DNA of 64,000 bases from Dermatemys mawii (GCA_007922305.1 ML677341.1:70264911-70328910), one strand, 5' to 3'. Shown: positions 23,658-36,057, counted from the stretch's first letter. The notes: generated from the sequence alone by a model not told the origin. Translations and numbers: made by a program.

Positions 23658-25567
23658 GTAGGTATAGTTACATTTTGTGCTCAGGCTTTACTGTAAGAGA
23701 GTGTAAAACTAAAACTGAAATGCACCCAGAAAAGCTATTCTATGAAATACCTCACATCTTTAGAAAATATAAATGGAGTGACATAGATACCGTATTCATT
23801 GATATTTCTTGTTAATTTGCTTGCAACTTTAGTACAATAGCAATTTTAAATTAAGGTGACCTGTAGCAGGGCTTCTATTTTCATGGGGTATTCTATCCTT
23901 AGGCCCTTTAACCCCTTCACTGCTGGAGCCCTCTGCATACTCGTGCGCTGCTGTTTTTTAAATGGACATGTCCTTGAAATCAATGGGCAGTCGAGACGAT
24001 CCAGGTACGTAGGGCAGCACAGAAGGTGCGTGTCTGTTAGACGTATCTGGCATGTTCGGCACCTATAAATTGTCTGTCTGTGTAGTGTGTAGTTGGGGAA
24101 ATACAGAACATAAATAAGCATTCAATGTAATAGAAGGCTGGAATTCAGATGAAGATTTTATTTTGAAACATAGTTTCTCTTTGAAGGAATAGAAATTGTA
24201 TGCTGTGCTACTGAGGGCCAAATCAATTCCAAACGGTCATTCAGACCAATTTTTTCCTCTTGTCAAATATGATTTGTATGATGGGTTTCAATCCTAATCT
24301 TTAAAAAAAATCAGTTTTAGTCTACTGGTTATAAAAGCTGTGTTAAAATAGTGTAAAGTGTTTGGCTTCAATGGACTAAACCCAAAGCTTCCGAGATTCT
24401 GGTTCTCTTTTCACTTCACTGAGATTAAATCAGTATAGATCCCTGATTTAACTGAATTACTCCTGATTTACTCTGATATGAGCAAGAGGATAAGAAAACC
24501 CAGAGTCACAAATGATGATTGATCCCTGAGAAAAGCCCCTTAGAGAATTTCTTTGGTTGCCTCCTCCCCATTTTGAGATGAAAATGTGCCTTTTATGTAC
24601 CACCTCCTGTTGTGTTGTCATAGTCTTAGTTATTAGGAAAATGAAAGATGAATTAAGGACAGATTTTCAGGCTCAATCTGCATTTAGTAGGATTTTCATT
24701 TTAAAACAAACCTCAGAATTCTTTAATCTTTTTTAACTTTCCCTTAAAAAGGAAAAATGATGTAAATTGTATCATGAACAACTTTTAAAAATGTGCTACA
24801 AATATTAAGACAATGGGCCAAGTTCACCCAATGTAACTCCACTGATTTCATTGGCATAACAGTCAGATGAATTTGGCCCAATAAACTCTGATAGCTCTTG
24901 TTTGTCAGGTGGGAGCATGATCCAGCAAACAGTAAAATTTGGGGTAGAAAACCTGGGCCTTCCTGATCTGGCTTGCCTACCAGAAGACACCATTTTCAAT
25001 AGGCAGCAGTTTCAATGTGTGTTTAGCCTATATTTAAAAACTAAAAATGGCATTGAGTGGTTCTTTGATGTGCTACCTGTTCATGGCTTCATTCTTTGCA
25101 CAGCCATTGCAAAGTATTATGCCAGTAATCTATACGATGAAGTCATTGCAATGTTACTGCAAAAATGGGTATTAGACAAAGTTTTTTGTTTAAAAGGTTT
25201 ATGCCCAATATTTTAACAGTCAATTAACTGTTTAGATTGTAAAAATAAAGGCCAACATTTCGCTGCCTTGGTTTTTGTTTTTGGTGCGTAATCTGAGACA
25301 CATGCCCTGATTTTCAGAGCTTCTGAGCACTTGCAGTTCCTGATAACAAGTCTCAGCACTTCTCTAAACCTGGACTTTTGTGTTGCAAGCAGGGGACCCA
25401 ATGTTAGTAGACACTTCTGAAAATCTGGGCAAGACTAGGCAGCATTTCAAAAGTGCCCAGCATTGGCCTAACTGTGCTCCTACTGAATTCAGTGTGAGAA
25501 TTAGCATTGACTTCACTAGATACAGGCCTACTGACAGGAGTGGGGTGTGTGCAATTGCCTAAGGGAC

Positions 25568-26353
25568 TGGGAGATTTAAAAGGGCCCAGGGGCCCCCAGC
25601 TGCTGCCAGCAGGGCTAAGGCAGGCTTCCTGCTCACACTCACTGCGCACCGCTTCCAAAAGCAGCCAGCACATCCCTGCTGTCCCTGAAGAGAGAAACTC
25701 CATGTGCTGCCCCTGCCCTGAGTGCCAACTCCGCAGCTCCCATTGGCCGGGAATTGCAGCCAATGGGAGCTGTGGGAGCAGTGCCTGTAGGCAGCTGCGT
25801 CTGAAGTCTCTCTGGGCCTCCTGCCTAGGAGCCGCTGCCGGAGGGGTGTGCCAGTTGCTTTTGGGAGCAGCCCAAAGTAAGCACTGACCCACTGGACCCC
25901 TACTGCACTCCAATCCCCTACTCAGCCTGGAGCCCACAGCTAAACTCCCTCCCAGTGCCTGCACCTCCTCCCACACCCAAACTTCCTCCCAGAGCCCATA
26001 CCCCTTCCCATATCCAAACTCCCTCACAGAGCCCGCACCCTGCACCCCATCCTGCACCCAGACTCTCTCCCGGAGCCTGTACCCTACACCACCTCCTGCA
26101 CCCAAACTCCCTCCCAGAGCCCAAACCCCCTTCCTCACTCCAACTTGCTGCCCCAGCCTGGTAAAAGTGAATGAGGGAGTGGGAGAGCAAGCGACTGAGG
26201 GAGGGGGGGTAGAGTGAGCAGCAGGAGGGGCCTCAGCAACAGAGTGGGACATGGGTATGGCTCAGGGAAGGGACTAGGCAGGGGGCAAGGTCTTGGAGAA
26301 GGGGCGTGGCGGGGCAAGGGTCTTTGGGTTTGCACGATTACAGTTGGCAACCC
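25568..26353. mobile_element. GC-rich non-autonomous DNA element, left end missing
   Basis: It aligns by eye to the element at 41443-42549. Shared features are the cagcagggctaaggcaggct-like start, the cccattggccgggaattgca segment, then long pyrimidine-rich tracts of ctccctcccagagcc units, and the right end ttggcaaccc. The left ~100 bp, including the gggttgcc terminus, is absent. The long minus-strand frame (25404-26252) is a product of base composition and the quasi-repeats. Confidence 0.6.
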
Positions 26354-27052
26354 TACCAGGTGGGCATGTGGAAACCCTGACCGTGCTGGAAGAGCGCGTC
26401 CAGCAGCACAGCCGGCAGCTTGCTGGGCACCAGCCAGCACAGGCACAGCACTGCCCAAATATTAGGCTTGTGTGTGCGTGGGGACCCACTGACTGTTCTG
26501 CCCTGAGGCCTGGAATTACTGGCAGGGGCTGACTAGGGGTAGTGTTAGGTCAACACGGAGTGCTTTTGAAAATCTACTCCACAATCTGGGCTTTAAAGAT
26601 CTTCAAAATATCTTACATTATTTAATTTATAAATGTTGAAAGTAACTGAAATTGATAACTAATTTTCATACCTCTATCGTTTAAAGCAGCAATCCAGCTT
26701 TTCTTTTCAATAAACATAATTGCTTCTAAGGCACTAATAGATATTGCTACAGTATTTTAAAATATGTCCAAATATGCAGAATGAGCTGTGTGGTGTGAAC
26801 CCTTCGTTTTCCAAAACTGGTATAGATCAGCATTAAGTGATGGAACATTTCAGAATACATAGAAACTGCCTTGGGTTAACAATGACTTCCAGTGGATGAC
26901 AAAGTCAAACTAAGGAGCAGGAGACTGGAGTTCAATAAGCCATCCAAATCTTGCCATAAGGAAGATTAAGACACCCACACCTGAACTGCCCTCCAGTGTT
27001 TGAAATGTTTTAAGACGCTGAAGGCAATGGGCCAAATTCTGGCAGGCACTGT

Positions 27053-27120
27053 GCACAGGAGCATACCAAGAGCACAAGAGCATACCAAGAGCACAGGAGC
27101 ATACCAAGCAGCAGGAGCAT
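27053..27120 (+). repeat. 19-bp minisatellite, about 3.5 units
   Basis: Units gcacaggagcataccaaga, gcacaagagcataccaaga and gcacaggagcataccaagc follow one another at 27053, 27072 and 27091, with a partial fourth. The units differ at one or two positions, so the array is young or homogenised. Confidence 0.9.
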
Positions 27121-27997
27121 GGGGCAGAACCTGGACACCCCATTCTGGCTCCAACTGGAGCTGATAGGGGTGTTGCTCAGCAGGCCCTCTGTGACAAGGG
27201 CCAGGAAGGAGCAACCTGGGGTTGGGTCATAGGAGTGTGGGGGGTGGGGGGAGGGTCAGAATGCTTATACTTGTGCACTCCTGACTCCTCACTGACCTCT
27301 ATGCAAGCATCCCTCCTTCAACCTTGCCCATATACATACACACACACACACAGCTTGTTTACAATGGGAATTAGCTATGCCTGTTATGAGGGGTGGGAGA
27401 AGAGGGCTGCACATGAGGGATGTGCCAAGCACATATTAATTCTGCTTGTGCAATCTATATATTCAGCTACTGAGGGGGTGGGGAGGAGGGAGATTACTTC
27501 CCATGCACCCAGCATTTGTCCCGATAAATACTGCATGTATGATGGTATAGATTACTGTCAGGCTTTGGTTTCCACTTTCCTGGATTTTTAAACGTTCCCC
27601 TAATTAAACAACATGTAATTTATCCAGTGCTCTATTTAATGATTAAATTATTGATGTTAAAAACAAACAGTTTAATTTATTCACATTTGTTTTTGCCTTG
27701 TAAAGAGCAGACATCCATTTGCTGAATCCTTTGAAACCAAAATGCCTCTGAACCCTGTCCTCCAGGCATTATAAACAGCAGAAAGAAAAAAGTAATGACA
27801 AAAACAATTACTTTCCTGCAATTCAAACAGTGCCAGAATTTGTCTTGGGCTCCTGTGACAGTTCTGTTAATCTCTCTTTTTAGTCTCTTCCTCCACCTCT
27901 TACAGGCTTCTATCTTCAATTTCCTTCCTTGCTAGTTCATACTGTAACTGACGATGGGTTTTCTTCTCGACTGGCTTCATTTTTGCTGTTCTTCCAG

Positions 27998-28042
27998 GAG
28001 AAAAATCTATTACCTGCACCGCCGGCACAAGTTCATGAACAG
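27998..28042 (+). CDS. ANO4: ANO4 exon B: 45-bp exon, basic RKIYYLHRRHKFMNR segment
   Basis: A small in-frame exon. One base completes the split Arg codon from exon A, then 14 codons, then two bases of the next split Arg. It reads RKIYYLHRRHKFMNR across both junctions, a cluster of seven basic residues (nine counting the two His) directly after MNVRMPF. The acceptor has a good pyrimidine tract (ttttgctgttcttccag). The donor gttggt is weak, lacking the usual purine at +3. Because both ends share the same phase and the length is a multiple of three, skipping would keep frame. The human ANO4 protein, as I recall it, has a closely similar RKIYYL..R..FM segment here. Confidence 0.93.
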
Positions 28043-28439
28043 GTTGGTAAATCACTCAAGCTGGTGTGTTTCTTTGGCAGATCAGACTTGATAGTCAAAC
28101 TCTTGGGAAGGTTCAATTTGAAAGGAGAGTTATTAATGTACATTCAAACCTACCATTCCTGCAAATACAGTGGTTGCACTCTCAAGGTTTCTGCCATTTC
28201 AGAGAGATTATCAGTTTTACCAGTTTTTCTCATTTTATGTATAGGGAATATTAAACTGGTAGAATCTTTTAAAAGGGAAGAAGCTTTTTCAGTGCAACCA
28301 TAGCAGCTATTTCTCTTCCCATGTAACTTAGTAAGGAATTTTGGGAGGCTAACAATATCATTAAATCTGTTATCTATTATTCATTTTCAGTAAAATACCC
28401 TTCCCCTCTGGTGCTGACGTCACTGTTATTTATTTATTG

Positions 28440-28860
28440 TGCTGTCGGTGTGCATAGTGCTTTATAGTGCGGTTGCAGTGGCTGGAAGCCCCGGGCCCTT
28501 TATATCACCCCCCAGGAGCTACCAGCTGCATAAGTGGTTGGGAGCCCTGGGGCTCAGGGGTGACTACCCCAGAGCCCCGGGGTTAGCAGCAGTGGAGCTC
28601 CGGCGGTGATGTAAAGGGCCCGGGGAGATAGCGGCGGCAGGAGCCCTGGGTCTTTTCCATCACTGCCAGAGCCCCGCCACTGCTACCCCAGGGCTCTGGC
28701 AGTGGGGCTCTGGAGGCAGTTTAAAGGACCCAGGGCTCCAGCTGCTGCTGGGAGCCCCAGGTTCTTTAAATTGCTTCCTGGGGAAGCTGATTCCCTGGTA
28801 AGGTGCGCCGCCTCTTGTTAGTATGCTGTACCAGGGTATACCAGCTTACTTGCACCTCTG
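28440..28860. repeat. GC-rich interspersed repeat with inverted sub-repeats
   Basis: Alternating forms of gggctctggcagtggggctc and its complement recur through 28480-28780 (ccagagccccgccactgcta, gctaccccagggctctggca), so the stretch can fold back on itself. It ends in taccagcttacttgcacctc, a phrase I associate with a dispersed turtle repeat. No clear ends or target duplication. Confidence 0.45.
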
Positions 28861-29707
28861 CTCCTGCCACCCCAATCTTCACAACTGAATGGCACTGAGT
28901 TGATTTGGATTGTAATTAAAGGCACATGGATGGTTTGACCAAAATGCTGGCACACATGGGAGGACATGCATGGGTTCTTGTGTGTGGGTATTCATATTCA
29001 ATTTTGTGTTTTTATATGCTTGCTCAATGAGTCAGCATGCCATTTGAGCCCAGTATAATGAGTGATCCAATCTTTTCATAGTGTTTAAGTTTCTGGATGA
29101 CGAAAATAGCTGGCTAAATCTAGATTTCAGATTATTTCAGCCCTATAAATAGTTCCTTGAGACAAAAATACAAACCAAACAAAAAATCCTAGAGAAAAAC
29201 AAGCACAAATATCAGGGTGTTCAGATTTATTTTCAGTTCTGTAGAATGCTAATATACAACTCCAGTATGAGGCAATGAGGACAGATTCAGTTAAAATGAG
29301 AAATGACTTGAATGTTTGTCCATTTCTTGAGCTACACAGAAAGCTTTTTTGAAGTTTGGGCAATTATGATAAAGGACGTGTTTCAGGGTGCAGTCTAACG
29401 CAGGCACAACTATCACCCTGCCCTCAGGTTCCCCCCTCAGAAAAACGCAGATGTACCCAGGCATTTTAAATAATATTCTACCTCTTATTGTCTGTTTTAT
29501 TACCATAACACGAAATAAACTTTAGAACTGATTTTTTAAAAATGGAATTTCTGTACCACAAGAAATTCCAATCTTTTTGTCCATTTGTTTTCATCCAGAA
29601 TTGAAATTTAAAAGTGTTGATATTTCTTAGAACAAAAAGTTCCAAAAATTTTGATTTGGAAACTCTGAATCTTCTCTTTTTTACTGAGTTTGTCGACATC
29701 ATTAACA

Positions 29708-29850
29708 TCATGGGAGTTCCATGTGGCACCATGGTGACCAGCCTCAGGGAGAAACTGCAGTGCATCATGAGAAATGTAGCCCTATACGGGAGAATGAGGG
29801 CCTGAAGGATCCGGAACTACAACTCCCATGTAGCACTGTGGCAGCTCAAA
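29708..29850. repeat. small inverted-repeat element with ZNF143-like motifs
   Basis: aactacaactcccatgtagc at 29814-29833 and, inverted, gcatcatgagaaatgtag (29762-29779) resemble the ACTACAATTCCCA..ATGC pattern of the ZNF143/Staf binding site. A third part-match, catgggagttccatgtggca, is at 29709-29728. Together they look like a short decayed transposon that carries such motifs at its ends. Confidence 0.4.
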
Positions 29851-29980
29851 CGCTGAAATTAAAGTCACCCCAAAGTGAAATATTTTGATTTTCCTAATGG
29901 AACATTTTGCCAAAATCAATCTTTGCCTACAGAAAATTTTGAATTTGACAAAACCCCCAAAGCCCAATGAGAGAGGGTTT

Positions 29981-30082
29981 TGTTTGTTGCATCCGATGAA
30001 GTGGGTATTAGCCCACGGAAGCTTATGCTCTAATACTTTAGTTAGTCTTTAAGGTGCCACAGGACTCTTTGTTACTTCTGTT
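29981..30082 (+). repeat. palindrome-family short repeat, 3'-truncated unit
   Basis: It starts tttgttgcatccgatgaagt, passes ttagcccacggaagcttatg and ttagtctttaaggtgccaca, and stops at ggactctttgttacttctg. The stop is the same point at which the right arm of the 911-1126 palindrome ends (gactctttgtcacttctg). Confidence 0.7.
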
Positions 30083-31194
30083 GTGTCTGAATGTTTTTTG
30101 ACAAGCCCAAAATATCTGTGACTCTGTTAGATTTAAACCATTCCTCTCCTAGTCAGTGGAATTCTTTACAGCCCTCCTTCCAGCAACTGCATCACTTACA
30201 TCCCGGTGCAGGGTTCTCCACAGCACTCCATTTAGATGCTGCACTAGCAATTCTTTATCTCCTTCCTGTAGGGTTCTCTGCAGCTCCCCACCCACCCCCA
30301 CCCCCATGAGTTTAAGTCCTTCTGCCCTTGATTAAGGTATCTCACAGCCTTCCTTCTAGGAGCTGTGTCTGAAACCTGGCAAGCTCCCTTAACCTTGCCA
30401 TCCTTGCTCTATATCAGGAGAAACTTCCTGTCCTCCCTTCAGGTCTCCCTTACTGTATGAACATCTTATAGGAGGTCCCACCTTCAAGCTGCTGTCATGT
30501 GATCCTTAGTCACATGACTCAGGTACAGGCACAGCTTGATTGCTTAAGCCCTTACAGGTACAGCTCACGCTATGACAGGACCCCAATGAGGGGACCCCAA
30601 CATAGATCTGCACACCGCCCATCATCCTACATATTCTTTACTCAAAGATCATTCCTTTGTGGGGAGGAGACCAGACAGCCCATTTTCCTCTTCCAGAAGG
30701 TTGGGATAATAGGATCTGTTTTGGCCAAGAGGGAGTTTTGTGAGGACTACAAATGGAGAGTGACAGGGTGAGGTGGGATAAATTTGGGAAAGGATCTGCA
30801 CTTTGAAATGCTAGCTGAACTACGTCACTGCGCTTTTAGATGGTCACCTGTAAATCCTGCAGTGTTTTTGAGAAAGGAGCTCGGGAGAGGGACGTCAGTT
30901 AATTTTTCTTATGTGATATTTCCCTGCCTTTTTTCATTACAGTTTATATTGCTCTAAAAGGATCAATAATCCACACATAACTAGCTAGAATTCTTTCTGT
31001 GTAGTTAGCTGAGTGTGCTTCTCTGTTTTCCAAATACTATCAACTTAGGGCTCAATTCAGCAAAGCACTTAAGCACATACTTAATGTTAATCACTTGCTT
31101 AAGTCCTTACTGAATCAGGGCCTAAGCTGACTTCAGCTCTTGCCTCTTCCCACATCTGAAGCCATAGTAAACAATGAGTCCCAGTGAAGAATCC

Positions 31195-31335
31195 TAGAAA
31201 TTAGAAATGTGCAAAGTTCTGCTGTATTATGTCATCTAGTCCATTTCCCTGCCAATGACAGATATGTCAAAAAGAAGCTGTCTCTGGTCATTTTAATATC
31301 TAGTCTCAGCTGGAGTGTATCCATTGCATAGCTTA
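31195..31335 (-). repeat. possible CR1-like 3' fragment, antisense
   Basis: tgtcatctagtccatttccc followed by taatatctagtctcagctgg resembles an inverted CR1-class 3' untranslated region. It is too short and decayed for a firm call. Confidence 0.35.
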
Positions 31336-31429
31336 CCTCTCTACCTCTAAAATATGGTTTAATTTTATGTATCATTTTAAATTTTCCTCAGTTTCACATG
31401 GAAAGAGCTGGAAAGTGTAAATTCTAGAA

Positions 31430-31674
31430 TAAGTAGATATACTTGCACTAGCTGCAGAAGTGTAGCTTCAGTGACATGAGTGGCAGGATAGTCTATCCGC
31501 ATTGAATATGTACCTCTGATCTTGAACAGAATCATACTCTGGATTGCTGGCCCCTTCCACTGCTCATGCTGCCCCAGCTACACTTCTATTTTTAGCACAC
31601 TAGCTCAGAGCTAGTGTGGGTATGTTTGCCTGAGCAGGATTTTATACCTTCCAATTCTAGTATAGCCATGCCCT
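31430..31674 (+). mobile_element. non-autonomous DNA transposon, copy 1
   Basis: Its right end (ctagtatagccatgccct) is the inverted form of the left end at 34199 (agggtatgcctatactgg). Its interior shares agctacacttctatttttag, followed by gctagctcagagctagtg, with 34415-34460. The left end is unclear. Confidence 0.5.
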
Positions 31675-33475
31675 CAGAATCTTTGCAGATTCTCGATATC
31701 CCATTTTGGGAAAGGATTATTACGATGTTGTATTCTTATCAATATCGTCTACTGTTGCATGTGGCATGTAGTGAGTACTACCCAGTTGATATGTGTAATG
31801 TTAATGAGCCATAGATTAACCTCAAAGAAGCAATGAAACACAATACATTTTAACTCTTCTTGTCTGAGTGTTGAATGAAGGGCAGTGTTTGTTAGTGTCA
31901 ACCCTTTGCCTCTCCCTACTTTTTTGAGTGAGAGAGAGAGAGAATGCCGTGAAGTAAAATCCTGCATCCATGGCTGGTGGCCATGCTAAAGCAGCATGAA
32001 GGCATCTTGTAAGAGTCTGATCCTTTTGATTGTCAGAGGAGAGAGGGTGGCAATATAGTCTAGACCTGTTTGGAGCATGCATCCCCTTGAGTGCTCTGTG
32101 CCAGCAGGGAAGAAATGAGTCCACTGAGCTTGCCAAGGAATCGGAACCTTGTGAATGACAAACCAGTCTGATTCCAAATGTGCTCAGTGTGAAGTCAACA
32201 TGAATAATTTATTGTTAGTCCTGTGTGTGCTGAGATAAACCTACAGCAGACATATCTCAAATGTGCACATTGTCTTACAGGGTGAGTGGGGAGAGGACTG
32301 CAGATTAATGAGCTTTCTAATAGTCTTGAAAAGCCAGATGATTTTACTCAGTTTATAAGCATGAAACTGGATATTTGAAGACATTTGTGTTGTCCTCCTT
32401 TTCTCACATCCCATTGTCATTAAACTAACACAACATGTAGTAATCTTGGGTCTGGTTTCCCGCTGCAGAAAAAGGAGATTAAATCATTGTGAGGGAAAAC
32501 TTCCCCACTATCCTCTTGAGATACCCCTCTGACCTTGCAAACAATGTGCATGAAGTACAAGGCCTTCTGTGTGGAGGCTCTGTGCTGCGACAGTAGATAT
32601 AGCTCCTGCAGCTCTGACCCTATTTCTTGGCAATGTGTTGCCAACATACCCCCACTGTGGAGGAGGGGATTACAGAAAAATAGCATATCCCTGAAAAATC
32701 CCTCACAAACTCCTGTTTAAGACTGAGATACTTTTCCACTTCTGTCCTGGGTCAGCAAGTAAAAAAGCTGGTCACCCTAAGAAAGGGTAAGGGTGCCTTG
32801 GAATAAAAGTGCTATCCACGCAGGCAAGCCCTATTAATTTAGAAGAACAATTAATAATGATAAACTAGTCTGCTAAAACTTGGTGGGCACTGAAGCTGGG
32901 GAAGTTATTTTCAAAATCCATTCAAATATTTAATTCATTTCTTTTTCCCATTTTGAAAATTGTGTCTACACAGATCTCAGTTTCCCAGTATTGATTTGTT
33001 TGTTCAAGATTATTTAATGAATGTTTAAATTAACATATTTCAGCCTGTGTTCAGTGCTTAATTTGTGCTGGGGCTTGCTAAGTCTGACTCCCACCAACTC
33101 TAGGCTTGGCAGTTCATAGCCCCAGAACCCATGGGCTACTGGCCAACAGCTGCCACTTTCCAGCCACCCAGCTCTAAAGGCAGTGCCACTGTCAGCGGCA
33201 GCACAGAAGTAAGGGTGACAATATCATTTCATGCCACCTTTGCTTCTCCGCGGCTGCTGGCAGTGGTGCTGCCTTCAGAGCTTGGTGCCTGGCCAGCAAC
33301 CATCAGTCTCTGTCCACCCAAGTTGGCATCTCCTTCATTACAAATTAAACACTGCTGGTGTCTTTTTCATGGACTGGTCACTGCAAGTATTGCTTTGAAT
33401 ATTTGAGATTCACCATTTGAGCTGGTCACATGGTATTGTTACTGTATCCTAATTGGATGAGTGTAGTTCTTAGAG

Positions 33476-34194
33476 AAGGAGTGGGCAAACCTTTTGGCCC
33501 AAGGGCCACATCAGGGTCACAAAATTGTATGGAGGGCCGGGTAGGGAAGGCTGTGCCTCCCCAAACAGCCTGGCCAACCCCCTCTCTGACCCTACCCACT
33601 TCCCGCCCCCTGACTGCCCTCCTCAGAATCCCCAACTCATCCAACCACCCCTGCTCCTTGACCCCTGACCACCTCCTCCAGTGATCTCCATCCCTAACCA
33701 CCCCTCTAGGACCCCACCCCCTATCTAAGCCCCTTGCTCCTTGTCTCCTGACCACTCCCTCCCAAGACTCCCTACCCTAATTGCCCCCCCACCCCGAGAG
33801 CCCACACCTCTGGGACTCCCACGCCTGTCCAACCCTCCCTGTTCCCCATAGCCTGACTTCCCGATCAGAACCTCTGCCCCATCCAACTGCCCCCTGCTCC
33901 CTGTCCCCTTACTGACCCCCGAGACTCCCTGCCCCTTATCCACCCCACCCCCCTGGACTCCTTACCATGCTTCTCAGAGCAGCATGTCTAGCAGCCATGC
34001 AGAGCTAGACATGCTGCCCCGTAGGACCACGCAGCCCCATCCCCCAGAGCGCTGCCCACATGGTGGCGTGGCTCCAGGGATGGGGGGAAGGTGGGGAAGG
34101 AGCCAGGGGTAGCCTTCCTGCCTGGGATCTCAGGGGCTGGGCAGGACAGTCCCGCAGGCCAGATGTGGCCTGCAGGGCGTCATTTGCCCACCCG
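33476..34194 (-). mobile_element. non-autonomous hAT-like element
   Basis: It starts aaggagtgggcaaacctttt and ends cgtcatttgcccacccg plus one base. The flanks TCTTAGAG (33468-33475) and TCTTAGGG (34195-34202) match at 7 of 8. It is the same family and orientation as 6259-6908, and C-rich on this strand. Its right flank coincides with the left end of the element at 34199. Confidence 0.8.
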
Positions 34195-34198
34195 TCTT

Positions 34199-34500
34199 AG
34201 GGTATGCCTATACTGGAGCTAGAAGGTATAAATTCCAGCTGGAGCTGACATATCCATGTAAGCTCTGATCAAGCTAGCACACTAAAAATAGAAGAATAGC
34301 CACGGAACTGCGAGGGGTGGTATGGGCTTGTCGCCTGAAGTACTATCCCATCTGAGACGAAAGGTACATAGTCGAGTGGTTGGCCAATCCTGCTGCTTTC
34401 GCTGCTGCAGCTACACCTTTATTTTTAGTGGGCTAGCTCCGTCAGAGCTAATGTAAGTGTGTCTGCTCCAGCTGGAAATTCCAGATCCATTGTAGAATCA
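34199..34500 (+). mobile_element. non-autonomous DNA transposon, copy 2
   Basis: The left end agggtatgcctatactggag is followed by ctagaaggtataaattccag. A near-mirror gctccagctggaaattccag lies near the right end, so the element has long imperfect inverted ends. It shares its interior with 31430-31674. Confidence 0.55.
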
Positions 34501-36057
34501 AGCTTTCAGGACAAACATGCACGATGTAGAATTTTAAAATTTATTTTCTGTGAATATTCTGCTACAGTCACTTAATATTTCCTGTTTTGGGAAGCAGTCC
34601 TAATGGTAAACTCGTTCACAGTTAATTCCCACATATGAATCACTAGAATACTCACAGAAAGAGAACACACAAACACAGGTAGAGTAAATGTATTTATAAA
34701 TTTGATCGAGCGTGTGTGAATAATGGTTTGTAGTACATACCTACCTTTAAAGAAGACACAAAAGTGACTCCAATTTCAGAATTGAGGAGCAGAGGATGAA
34801 AGTTGCTATTTTTTCTATTTTGAATGGGATTTTGGAGTAATTTTCTCACACTCTCGACTACTTCAGTAGGAATGTCTTGAACCTGCCTGACCAGAGATGA
34901 CATCAGAGAAATCTCAATAATTATTGTTTGGACTGTGGAACTGTTTAGCTGATTTTTGATGGGAGAATAGGCAGATAAATTTCCAAACGCTGGGCTTCGC
35001 CGAACAGTCACTGAAACAAATGGAAGGACTCCCATTGATTTCAGACTGTGTTCGATCAGGCCCTCTGCCCCTGCTTAGCAAAGACTTACCCCATACTTAA
35101 CTTTAAATATACAAATAGTTCCACAGTTCCATAAATAGGATTATTGCAGGGCTGGGACCCACGTCTTTTACACACAGGAAGTAATAGTGCAGATACTAAG
35201 CTGTTAAGTGCTCTTGAGAAAGCAAAACATGTTTTGCAAAGCAAATTTCTTATCTGTATTTTCTCTGTAGCATTTTTGTTTGGAGTTGGTTTTGATTTAG
35301 AATGTTACCCCAATCATCTGTAATTCTTCCCCTTCCTTTGGTGACTGTGTGTATCTTTGCACGAGTGCACTGCAGATAAACCCGTCCTCCTTTACCTGCT
35401 TGGCCTCTGTTTGTTTTCACCTTCTTAAGTGAGATTATTAAATGCAAGAACTGGCTTTGTCAGCTCTCAAACCATGGGCTTTGAGTAGTGAGATTTGATA
35501 AAGTGTGCAGTACCTCAAGACGTTGCAGTTGAAACAAATTAATAAAGTGGTTTGTTTTGTTAGCCCTCTATGTGATATATGAGTCTGTGGTAAATAGCAA
35601 TGAAAGATTTTATTTTCCTGGGATTCTGCTGCCAAAGCTTTCTGTCCTGGTCCCTGCAATCCTAATGTTTACTTGTCCTGAGTGTGGGGTGTTTCAGTTA
35701 ATTCCCACATATAAATTAAGCCTTCTGAAAAGCCCAGGAAATGAAAGCTTAGAGAGTTGCCAAGAGTTTGTTGAGCTTTCTTATGATTTGCAGCGTCATG
35801 TACCATAAATTCTGCGGACACAAATAAGAAGACGCTGCTCTACCAACTTCTGGTTATTCATAGTCTGAGTACAATTTGGCTCAAAAATGTCATATTTGGC
35901 TTCTTGGTAACTGTTAATTCTGAAGTCTCCTTATTTGTGTGAGGTGGGAGTGCGGGGAGTTGTAAGTAAAATCTCTCTTTGGTTGATTATAATGTAATGG
36001 GTAAGAAGGCACTGCTTGTTCTCTGTCTCATTTGATTTTACCTTTTGTGTACCGCAG

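Larger units (their letters stand above)
23658..27997 (+). other. ANO4: ANO4 intron A-B
   Basis: A 4.3 kb intron. It holds a GC-rich DNA element (about 25568-26353), a 19-bp minisatellite (27053) and a CA run (27341). In 23660-25560 and 26354-27050 I see nothing recognisable apart from a degenerate ccactgatttcattgg motif at 24839. Confidence 0.9.
28043..36057 (+). other. ANO4: ANO4 intron B-C
   Basis: An 8.0 kb intron carrying a GC-rich repeat (28440), a palindrome-family half unit (29981), two copies of one DNA transposon family (31430 and 34199) and a hAT (33476). I see nothing recognisable in 28860-29700, 30085-31190, 31675-33467 or 34505-36057. Confidence 0.9.

Noticed and set aside
24902..25216. 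104-codon plus-strand frame as an extra ANO4 exon
   Set aside because: Its translation does not resemble any anoctamin segment, and exon A joins exon B in perfect phase without it.
25404..26252. 282-codon open frame on the minus strand
   Set aside because: It lies in a GC-rich DNA element made of ctccctcccagagcc-type quasi-repeats. The translation is low-complexity (Gly/Leu/Val-rich) and the related element at 41443-42549 shows no conserved frame.
27053..27120. CRISPR-like array
   Set aside because: The units abut directly with no spacers, and the host is a vertebrate. It is a minisatellite.
28500..28800. CpG island or promoter
   Set aside because: The GC content is high, but the sequence is made of inverted GC-rich repeat units inside an intron, with few CpG relative to its C and G content by eye and no TATA or initiator context.
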